Below, one piece after another: positions 23,878 to 29,465 of a stretch of DNA of 29,465 nucleotides (its first letter is position 1; each line of letters starts with the position of its first letter). The stretch is from NCBI GenBank assembly GCA_964570935.1, contig CAZMZP010000084.1, positions 1 through 29,465 on the forward strand, written 5' to 3'. The stretch is from JAFGJU01 sp964570935 (lineage in GTDB: Bacteria > Eisenbacteria > RBG-16-71-46 > JAFGJU01). The translations under genes were made by a program, and so were the position numbers. The notes beneath the pieces were generated by a model, which was not told where the DNA came from, ran no database searches, and saw nothing but the letters and a program-made list of their open reading frames with translations.

Positions 23878-24990
23878 CTACTCCGTGAGTCTCAGAGGCA
23901 TGATGAGACAGAGTAGATCTTCCCCCTCTTCCTTCTGCGCCGGCTCCACGAGCCCCGCGTTCAGAGGAGTGTTCAGAGAGAATTTGGCCTCATCTGAATC
24001 CATACTCCTCAGAATGTCAAGGATGTAGTTGGCGTTGTAACCCACGTCCATCTCGTCCCCTACATACTCGACCGTCGGCACGGTCTCCTGGCCTTCTCCG
24101 ACGTCGGCGGTGCTCACGCTCAGATCCACTCTGTCATTGCGGATGGCGAACTTGATCTGGTGAGTGACTGTGTCCGACAGTATGGCGACCCTTTTTATCG
24201 CGTCTATGAGTTCGTCTCTGTTTATCACCAACGACTTGTTTGTTTCTTTGGGTATCACCTGCTCGTAGTTGGGAAACGGGCCCTCGAGAACCCTGGAACA
24301 GATGACGGAGTCCCGGATCTCCATCTGGATGTAGCTCTTGCTCAAGGCCATCTCGACGGGGCATCCGTCTTCGGGGGTGATCTTGACCGCCTGTCTGAGC
24401 GCCTTGGGCGGAACTATCGCCTCGGTCTTCTCCTTCACGAAATCCCCCACGAAAGACGCCTTGGCCAGCCTGTGGCCATCCGTCGCAACCATCCGCAGCT
24501 CTTTCGGAAGCAGCTGGAAGTAGACCCCGTTGAGCACGGGTCTGCTTTCGTCAGTGGAGGCGGCGTAAAGACATCTCTTGTCGCCCTTCTTCAGGACGTC
24601 GGAATGAAGCGTGAAACGATGCTCGGACTTGAACGAGGGCATCTTCGGAAAATCGGCCGGATCCATGCCGCTTATGGAGTATTTTCCGCGCGCGCACTCG
24701 ACCTTGACCCTGTAATCACTCACGCTAATTTTGACCGTGTCCGCGGGCAACTCCCTGACTATATCGTTGAACCTTTTGGCCGGGATGCAGACAGATCCTT
24801 CCGCGGAAACCGTGGTCTTCACGCTGGTTGATATCGACATGTCCAGGTCAGTAGAGGTTGCCTTCAGAGTGTCTCCCTTGGCTTCCAGGAGAATTGTGGA
24901 GAGTATTGGGAGGGTGCTCTTTGGAGGAACGACACTGATGATGTTGGCGACAAGCAGCGAAAGCTCAGGCCTGATGATCGAGAACTTCAT
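23878..24990 (-). CDS. dnaN: DNA polymerase III sliding clamp (beta subunit)
   Basis: Processivity clamp, 370 aa, the family norm, with three repeated domains of about 120 residues. Typical segments are MKFSIIRPELSLLVANIISVVPPKSTLPILSTILLEA (split over strands at the N-terminus), KYSISGMDPADFPKMP at the end of domain 1, VATDGHRLAKA in domain 2, and the C-terminal LCLIMPLRLTE, whose MPL(R) segment is the clamp's peptide-binding end. The ATG at 24990 has AGGAGGG upstream. A predicted promoter lies at 25129-25157 inside the origin region, so dnaN, dciA, gyrB and gyrA can be transcribed separately from dnaA. Confidence 0.98.
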   Translation of the reverse strand: MKFSIIRPELSLLVANIISVVPPKSTLPILSTILLEAKGDTLKATSTDLDMSISTSVKTTVSAEGSVCIPAKRFNDIVRELPADTVKISVSDYRVKVECARGKYSISGMDPADFPKMPSFKSEHRFTLHSDVLKKGDKRCLYAASTDESRPVLNGVYFQLLPKELRMVATDGHRLAKASFVGDFVKEKTEAIVPPKALRQAVKITPEDGCPVEMALSKSYIQMEIRDSVICSRVLEGPFPNYEQVIPKETNKSLVINRDELIDAIKRVAILSDTVTHQIKFAIRNDRVDLSVSTADVGEGQETVPTVEYVGDEMDVGYNANYILDILRSMDSDEAKFSLNTPLNAGLVEPAQKEEGEDLLCLIMPLRLTE

Positions 24991-25128
24991 TGTAGCCCTC
25001 CTAAGTACGTACCTCGGAGCCCCAAAACTCGGCTGTAATTCAGGGTGGATCTGAACCTAAAATGCCCGAGAAGTGTTTACACAAGAAGTGGTCTAGTGTG
25101 TTGCAATAACAACAGTTTTACTGCCACG

Positions 25129-25157
25129 AGTATATGAAACGGCGGATTTCATTTCAA
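25129..25157 (-). promoter_or_regulatory. Predicted promoter of the dnaN-dciA-gyrB-gyrA operon
   Basis: Minus-strand TTGAAA (25157-25152), 17 bp, TATACT (25134-25129); each hexamer matches five of six consensus bases. The start site near 25122 leaves a leader of about 130 nt. A near-consensus DnaA box (25075-25083) lies in the transcribed leader, about 40 nt past the start, so DnaA could dampen this promoter (inference). Confidence 0.75.
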
Positions 25158-25281
25158 GGCAAAACATAACGTGATTTGATGGCCACGGAACGATTGGGGT
25201 GGGCTCTGTCGGGTCAACTGTGTGGTGACTGATACAGTCTGGTTAAAGAGGCTGCGAGCGTCCGCGCGCGGTCGTGTTTTT

Positions 25282-25340
25282 CCCTTCTTCTTTATTACTA
25301 CAGTTATTCTTAAGAAGAGTAGTAGTAGTTGTAGTAAGGG
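25282..25340. repeat. Imperfect 59-bp palindrome centred on CTTAAG in the unwinding region
   Basis: The left arm CCCTTCTTCTTTATTACTAC and the right arm, which ends GTTGTAGTAAGGG, are approximate reverse complements around CTTAAG at 25309-25314. One strand is pyrimidine-rich on the left and purine-rich on the right. The left arm carries a shorter trio-like series (TTACTACAG) for the opposite strand. Confidence 0.6.
25320..25337 (+). other. DnaA-trio-like tract next to a DnaA box
   Basis: Six consecutive triplets TAG TAG TAG TTG TAG TAA on the plus strand, followed by GGGG (25338-25341), 8 nt, and the perfect DnaA box at 25350-25358. This order (box, G/C spacer, 3'-GAT repeats, AT-rich tract) is that of the basal unwinding system described for Bacillus subtilis and many other bacteria. 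DnaA would extend leftward into 25275-25320. The assignment is by pattern only. Confidence 0.7.
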
Positions 25341-25607
25341 GTGTTAATTTGTGAATAACAGTATGAGCGCCGCTAACCATATATCAGACATCCAGTTACG
25401 CGCCCGCGGGTTCTTAACAACATGTGCAAAACAGGGCCTTGTTTCTACTGCTATCCACTGCCGGAGCCGCGCCATCCTGGTGTGAAGCAGACTCTCCACA
25501 GCTCATCCACATCGTATGAAGAGAGTATTCCAGAAGCTGAAACGCAGTCCCGAAAAACACGTGGCAGGAGAGTCTTGATGGAGGGGGGCTATTGGAAACC
25601 CGGGGAC

Positions 25608-26975
25608 CTAGCTCTTCATGGGAGTGGACACCAAGGCGATGATCCTGTCGACGGCGTCCTTCGAATTCCTGTCCGACGTTATCGTTTGCTCGATCTTGTC
25701 GCAGGCGTAGATGACCGTGGTGTGGTCCCTGCCGAACTTCGCGCCTATTTCGGTCAGGGAACAGTCGGTCATCCTCCGGCAGACGTACATGGATACCTGC
25801 CTGGGGAACACTATGGAATTCGTGCGGCGCTTCCCCTTTATGGCCTCCAGCGGAAGCCTGAAGTACTCCGCGCAGATCTTCTGGATGTCTTCCACCCGGA
25901 TGCTCCTTTCCGGCGCCCTTATAAGGTCCTTGAGCACGTCCTTCGTGAAGTCGGCGGTGATTTCCTGGGGCGGAATCGAAACCAGAGACGCGAACGCCAG
26001 AAGCCGGGTCAACGAGCCCTCGAGCTCCCGGATGTTCGTCTTGATGTGAGTGGCGATGAGAAGCGCGACGTCGTCGGCCAGCCGCACGCCCTCTTCCTCG
26101 GCCTTCTTGTTGAGAATCGCCACTCTCGTTTCTAAGTCTGGCGCCTGTATGTCGGTCACGAGGCCTCCGTTGAAACGGGAGACGAGCCGCTCCTCCAGCA
26201 TATGTATTTCCTTGGGGGGACGGTCGCTCGTGACCACTATCTGCTTCTGCGCGTCGTACAGGGAGTTGAAAGTGTGGAAGAACTCCTCCTGCGTGCTTTC
26301 CTTGCCGGCCAGGAACTGGACGTCGTCTATCAACAGCACGTCAGCTCCGCGGTACTTCCTCTTGAACTCCATCGTTTTGGCGTGCTGGATGGAGTAGATC
26401 ATCTCGTTCATGAATTTCTCTGACGAGACGTAGTATACCCTGCTGGAGGGCTTCTCCTCTTTTATGTAACGGCCGACCGCCTGCATGATGTGCGTTTTGC
26501 CCAGCCCCACCCCGCCGTATATGAAAAGCGGGTTGTACACCGTTGCGGGCTTTTCGGCCACGGCCAGGCAGGTGGCGTAAGTCAGCTGGCTCCCCCTGCC
26601 GACCACGAACGACGAGAACGTAAATTTGGGGTTCAGTTGGCTCTCGTCGAGGGTGCCCGACAATTTCTTCTGGGAGATGGCGCCGGTGCGTTCGGCCCTC
26701 TTGGGGGCCTGGTTCTCGGCGTGAGCGCCGATGCAGTAGGAGATCTTCGCGGCCGGCCCCACTACTTCCTTCGCGGCGCCCTCTATGATGGGCTGGTAGT
26801 GTTGCTCGATCCAGTCGGCGAAGAAGGAATTCGGAACCTCCAGCGAGAGCTGGTCACCGGCCACGGCCTTGAGAACGAGGGGTTTGAACCAGGTGTGAAA
26901 CGCCTGTCGGTTTACTCTGGCCAGGAGCAGGTCACAAATCCTGCCCCAAACGGCCGACAACTCGTGGGTATTCAA
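25608..26975 (-). CDS. dnaA: Chromosomal replication initiator DnaA
   Basis: AAA+ initiator protein that binds DnaA boxes and opens oriC; 455 aa. Domain I (about 1-85) begins with the helical interaction domain (VWGRICDLLLARVNRQAFHTWFKPL). Domain II is a short linker (about 86-117). The ATPase core starts at FTFSSFVVGRGSQLTYA, with Walker A GGVGLGKT (154-161), Walker B VLLIDD (213-218) and sensor 1 IVVTSDRPP. Domain IV carries the DNA-binding signature GRDHTTVIYACDKI (415-428). The start is a TTG at 26975 with GGGGAC as a weak ribosome-binding site, fitting low expression. DnaA boxes lie both upstream (26992-27086) and downstream (oriC), suggesting autoregulation. Confidence 0.98.
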   Translation of the reverse strand: MNTHELSAVWGRICDLLLARVNRQAFHTWFKPLVLKAVAGDQLSLEVPNSFFADWIEQHYQPIIEGAAKEVVGPAAKISYCIGAHAENQAPKRAERTGAISQKKLSGTLDESQLNPKFTFSSFVVGRGSQLTYATCLAVAEKPATVYNPLFIYGGVGLGKTHIMQAVGRYIKEEKPSSRVYYVSSEKFMNEMIYSIQHAKTMEFKRKYRGADVLLIDDVQFLAGKESTQEEFFHTFNSLYDAQKQIVVTSDRPPKEIHMLEERLVSRFNGGLVTDIQAPDLETRVAILNKKAEEEGVRLADDVALLIATHIKTNIRELEGSLTRLLAFASLVSIPPQEITADFTKDVLKDLIRAPERSIRVEDIQKICAEYFRLPLEAIKGKRRTNSIVFPRQVSMYVCRRMTDCSLTEIGAKFGRDHTTVIYACDKIEQTITSDRNSKDAVDRIIALVSTPMKS

Positions 26976-26991
26976 GAGAAAAGTCCCCAGC

Positions 26992-27086
26992 TAATTCACA
27001 ACGCTTTCCACAGCGGGGCGTCTAGCTAACTCGTTTAACCGCAACAAATGTGGGCCGCCGTCGCGAGTTTTCCACATTCATCCACA
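26992..27086 (+). promoter_or_regulatory. Four DnaA-box-like sites upstream of dnaA
   Basis: All point the same way on the plus strand: TAATTCACA (26992-27000), CTTTCCACA (27004-27012), TTTTCCACA (27068-27076, a perfect TTWTNCACA) and TCATCCACA (27078-27086). The spacing pattern is two close pairs about 60-70 bp apart. They sit where dnaA transcription should start, fitting autoregulation and the second half of a bipartite origin. Confidence 0.75.
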
Positions 27087-27311
27087 GGTGCCGTTTCGGA
27101 AAACTGGGCACACTAATGGCACGCTTCGCAAAAAAACGAAAAACAAGAACTCTCGACCCGCCAGGCGGAACACTGGAGTTAAGCAAAGAAGCAACTTCTG
27201 CGCGAGAAACCCGGCAACGTAGAAAAAGCCGAGAGAAAGAAGAGTATCGGCGCGTCCGGGCAGTCATTTCACAACCGTCCTGCACCCGACGCGTCACGCA
27301 TACTAGCACAA

Positions 27312-27388
27312 GCTCAATGCCCGCGCAAGAAGAAACATCCTTCCAGAATGATGACATCACGGGCTCCTTCTTGCGCCCGAATTTGAGC
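27312..27388. repeat. Nested inverted repeats (possible structured RNA or cruciform)
   Basis: GCGCAAGAAG (27323-27332) pairs perfectly with CTTCTTGCGC (27367-27376). Outside it GCTCAA (27312-27317) pairs with TTGAGC (27383-27388). In the 34-nt loop lies a further palindrome, TGATGACATCA (27349-27359). No T-run follows on either strand, so a simple terminator is unlikely. Confidence 0.5.
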
Positions 27389-27419
27389 GCCCGCCTGGGC
27401 TGCCCGCGGTCCGGTTGCG

Positions 27420-27448
27420 TTGTCTCGTGTGAGGTTATGTGCTAAAGT
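27420..27448 (+). promoter_or_regulatory. Predicted promoter of the 5'-nucleotidase gene
   Basis: TTGTCT (27420-27425), 17 bp, TAAAGT (27443-27448), the latter preceded by TGC as in an extended -10. Each hexamer matches four of six. Start site near 27455, with a leader of about 87 nt. Confidence 0.45.
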
Positions 27449-27541
27449 GTTGCCGGGACGTGGCCGGCGCGACGCGGCGAGAGCGCCGCGCGCGAGCGGA
27501 GGACGACCGCACCGCAACGAGGAAGAGAGGAAGTCACAGAT

Positions 27542-29284
27542 ATGCTATTAAAGAAATCGCGGTTCTGGAGAGGTCGGATGGAACGGCGTGGCATGAGCGG
27601 GTCGAGCCGCCCTGCCGGAGCTCGCCGGTGGCTGGGCGCGAGTGCGTGTGCAGTCGCGACCGGCCTCCTGCTTCTCGCGGCGCTGGGCGCGTTGCCGCTG
27701 TCGACTGCCGCGTGCGCGGCGGACGCGAGCGCCTGCGTTCAGGCCGGCTCGGCCGGGAAACATGCGAGCACGGCGCTCACCATCATTCACATTACGGACT
27801 TCCACGGAGCACTCCTGCCCGAGGACAAGGACGCCGCGACTCAGAGACCCGTGGGCGGCGCGGCCGTGGTGGCCTCCTACATCAAGGCCGAGAAATCCAG
27901 GGCGCTTGCGGAGGCGGGGGCGGAGGTTCTGCTTGTGGCGAGCGGAGATATGATGCAGGGTTCCGCCGTGTCGAACCTGAGCAGGGGCGAGGCGGTGATC
28001 TCGTTCATGAACGAGGTCGGGTTCGAGGCCTGCGCCGTGGGCAACCACGAATTCGACTGGGGAACAGGCGTACTGGATGAACGAAGACGGCAGGCCAAGT
28101 TCCCGTTCCTCTCCGCGAACATATTCCTGGGCGAAGGCACGAAGCGGCCTGCGTGGGTGCTTCCGTCGACCGTGGTCAAGAAGGGTAAGCTCAGAATAGG
28201 CATCATCGGCGCCATTACTGAAGACACGCCTGTCGTTGCGAACCCGAAAGTGCTGGCCGGGCTGAGATTCGACAACCCGGCGCCGGTCGTGAACAAAGAA
28301 GCGGCGAGGCTGAGGAAAGAGGGCGCCGACGTGGTCGTCGTGCTCTCTCATCTCGGCGGCGGCCAGGAACGCGACGGCTCGGTCACCGGGCCCGTCGCCG
28401 AGTTCGCCTCGGAGCTCACGGGCGTGGACGCCGTCCTGGACGGCCACAGCCACACGGTGGTCGCCGGGGTCGTCAACTCCGTCCCGGTGATGATATCGGG
28501 GTCGAACGGCCGCAGGGTGGGAGTGATGAAACTCGACGTCGTGTGCGGCGACGGGTCCGGGTCGCGCAAGGCAAGCGGGCCGATAGCCGGTGCGCGTTGC
28601 GCCAGCAGGCTGCTCGCGCAGGGGGTCAAGCCCACCTTTGGTGATTCGTTGGAGCCCGACAAGGCCACGGCTGGCGTCGTGGACTTCTACGTCAAAAAGT
28701 TCGGCGCCGAGATAGACCGCGTGGTGGCGGTGGCCGCCGCCGACATCTCAACCGGCCGGCAGGAAAGCGCCCTGGGGAACCTCATCTCGGACATCATGAG
28801 GGAAGCGGTCGGCGCCGACATAGCCTTCACCAACGCCGGAGGCATCCGGGCCGGGCTGGACGCGGGCCCCATCACTGTGGGCGAGATTTTCCGGATTCTG
28901 CCGTTCGACAACACCATAGTCACGATGTATCTGACCGGTGAGCAGGTCAGGAACGTGCTGGAAGAGGGCACCAGCTCGAGGGGCGTTGTGCAGGCCTCGG
29001 GGCTCAAGTTCTCCTGCAGGCAGGACGACCCGGCCGGCCAGAGAGTGAAATCCGTGGCCCTGGAGAACGGCACGCCGATTTCGCCGACCAGCCGCTATCT
29101 GGTTGCTACAAACGATTTTATGGCCAGCGGAGGCGACCGATACGCGGTTTTCAAGGAGGGGGACACCATACTCAACACACAGATTCTGGTGCGGGAGGCC
29201 GCCATCTCGTGGATGGAGAAGATACATGAGGCCGGCGGCCAGGTCAGCCCGCCCAGTCTCGGGAGAGTCGAGCTGTTGCAGTAG
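27542..29284 (+). CDS. Secreted 5'-nucleotidase / 2',3'-cyclic phosphodiesterase family metallophosphatase
   Basis: An exported dinuclear-metal phosphatase (UshA/YfkN family) that releases phosphate from nucleotides or related esters outside the cytoplasm; 580 aa. A signal peptide spans about 29-60. The metallophosphatase domain shows all ligand motifs: ITDFHG (Asp86, His88), ASGDMMQG (Asp136), GNHEFDWG (Asn168, His169), VVLSHLGGG and DGHSHT. The C-terminal substrate domain has SALGNLISDIMREAVGADIAFTNAGGIRAGL and ITVGEIFRILPFDN, the usual 5'-nucleotidase C signature, and MASGGDRY near the end. The ATG at 27542 has GAGGAAG upstream. An ATG at 27578 preceded by GGAGAGG is an equally good start and gives a more typical n-region. 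It reads away from the origin. Confidence 0.92.
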   Translation: MLLKKSRFWRGRMERRGMSGSSRPAGARRWLGASACAVATGLLLLAALGALPLSTAACAADASACVQAGSAGKHASTALTIIHITDFHGALLPEDKDAATQRPVGGAAVVASYIKAEKSRALAEAGAEVLLVASGDMMQGSAVSNLSRGEAVISFMNEVGFEACAVGNHEFDWGTGVLDERRRQAKFPFLSANIFLGEGTKRPAWVLPSTVVKKGKLRIGIIGAITEDTPVVANPKVLAGLRFDNPAPVVNKEAARLRKEGADVVVVLSHLGGGQERDGSVTGPVAEFASELTGVDAVLDGHSHTVVAGVVNSVPVMISGSNGRRVGVMKLDVVCGDGSGSRKASGPIAGARCASRLLAQGVKPTFGDSLEPDKATAGVVDFYVKKFGAEIDRVVAVAAADISTGRQESALGNLISDIMREAVGADIAFTNAGGIRAGLDAGPITVGEIFRILPFDNTIVTMYLTGEQVRNVLEEGTSSRGVVQASGLKFSCRQDDPAGQRVKSVALENGTPISPTSRYLVATNDFMASGGDRYAVFKEGDTILNTQILVREAAISWMEKIHEAGGQVSPPSLGRVELLQ

Positions 29285-29352
29285 ATTGTCTGGGAATGTC
29301 GGCCAGGCCGGAGTTCAGGCACCACCTTTAGGGGTTTGGCCCGGGAGGGAAC

Positions 29353-29465
29353 ATGAACAAAGACACGAAGGCAGGCGACACGTCCGCGAAATCCGCGGAC
29401 AGGATCAGAGTCTACGTTGACGGCAAACCCATTCTTATTGCCAGGGCTTTCACGGTGAGGCACGC
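29353..29465 (+). CDS. Unrecognised protein, N-terminal 37 codons only
   Basis: The ATG at 29353 follows a good ribosome-binding site (GGGAGGGA), 68 bp after the nucleotidase stop, so it is probably cotranscribed. The visible start is hydrophilic (MNKDTKAGDTSAKSAD) and then RIRVYVDGKPILIARAFTV. The strand-turn-strand VYVDGKPI resembles the opening of beta-grasp or ferredoxin-like domains, but too little is present for a call. Confidence 0.6.
   Translation, partial: MNKDTKAGDTSAKSADRIRVYVDGKPILIARAFTVRH

Larger units (their letters stand above)
24991..25607. other. oriC: Replication origin oriC (dnaN-dnaA intergenic region)
   Basis: A 617-bp non-coding, relatively AT-rich gap between dnaA and dnaN, a standard origin position. 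Sites matching TTWTNCACA perfectly are TTATTCACA (25358-25350, minus) and TTTTGCACA (25431-25423, minus). Sites with eight of nine are GTTTACACA (25075-25083) and TCATCCACA (25503-25511). Weaker ones are CTCTCCACA (25492) and CTATCCACT (25451). The likely unwinding segment is 25275-25337, next to a DnaA-trio-like tract. A self-complementary CCGCGCGCGG lies at 25262-25271 beside it. Small open frames in the region have no coding character. The dnaN promoter lies within it. Confidence 0.88.
26976..27541. other. Intergenic region upstream of dnaA, second DnaA-box cluster
   Basis: A 566-bp gap between the divergent dnaA and nucleotidase genes. It contains a DnaA-box cluster (26992-27086), a purine-rich stretch (about 27120-27260), nested inverted repeats (27312-27388) and a predicted promoter (27420-27448). 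I see no rpmH or rnpA, the usual neighbours of dnaA. Open frames here lack ribosome-binding sites and recognisable motifs. Confidence 0.7.

Noticed and set aside
27116..27445. Basic open frame (MARFAKKRKTRT...) next to dnaA, considered as rpmH
   Set aside because: It lacks the L34 pattern, is too long, has no ribosome-binding site, and the rest of the translation is without motif.
1..29465. tRNA, rRNA, insertion sequences, attachment sites, CRISPR arrays
   Set aside because: None seen on reading: no transposase or integrase motif, no regularly spaced short repeats, no recognisable tRNA or rRNA segments. A tool-based scan was not possible.

Overview
The window is a stretch of a GC-rich bacterial chromosome that includes the replication origin. 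The conserved block dnaA / dnaN / dciA (DUF721) / gyrB / gyrA lies on the minus strand from 26975 to 19011. The dnaN-dnaA gap holds DnaA boxes, an AT-rich segment and a DnaA-trio-like tract. A large secreted repeat protein (15259-18423) ends in a FlgD-like domain with a PYPNPFNP motif. That tail is typical of the Fibrobacteres-Chlorobi-Bacteroidetes (FCB) group and neighbouring candidate phyla (Eisenbacteria, Latescibacteria, Krumholzibacteria, WOR-3 and similar). I infer such an uncultured lineage but cannot name the species.

Layout from left to right. (1) 1-3832, minus: a promoter, a secreted protein with two GATase1-like halves, a TolC-family outer-membrane factor and the start of a CusB-like heavy-metal efflux adaptor. 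A divergent receiver-AraC regulator lies at 4225-4887, with direct repeats in the gap. (2) 8276-4897, minus: a promoter, an MFS transporter, a macro-domain protein and an M20 metallopeptidase in an apparent operon. (3) 8428-15086, plus: a two-lobed GNAT acetyltransferase, a SAM methyltransferase, a GT4 glycosyltransferase, a nitrilase-fold amidase, a second GNAT-like protein and a NodB-like deacetylase. This looks like a cluster that builds or decorates a glycan or glycoconjugate. Its base composition drops visibly after about 10.45 kb. (4) 15259-18423, plus: the secreted repeat protein with its own promoter, closed by a strong bidirectional-looking terminator shared with a small lipoprotein gene (18912-18553, minus). 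(5) 19011-26975, minus: the replication and gyrase operon with oriC. (6) 27542 onward, plus: a secreted 5'-nucleotidase-family metallophosphatase and the first 37 codons of an unrecognised gene.

Genes on either side of the origin point away from it (dnaA-gyrA leftward, nucleotidase rightward), as expected for leading-strand coding. Six predicted promoters all have a 17-bp spacer between hexamers resembling TTGACA and TATAAT. They decide several start codons; GTG and TTG starts are common here. No rRNA, tRNA, CRISPR array, transposase or phage gene was seen. The points most worth following are the bipartite origin with a trio tract inside an imperfect palindrome, the Thr82-Ile83 pair in the GyrA quinolone-binding region, a C10 tract where one extra base would fuse the glycosyltransferase to the amidase, the 14-repeat secreted protein, and the macro/M20/MFS operon.
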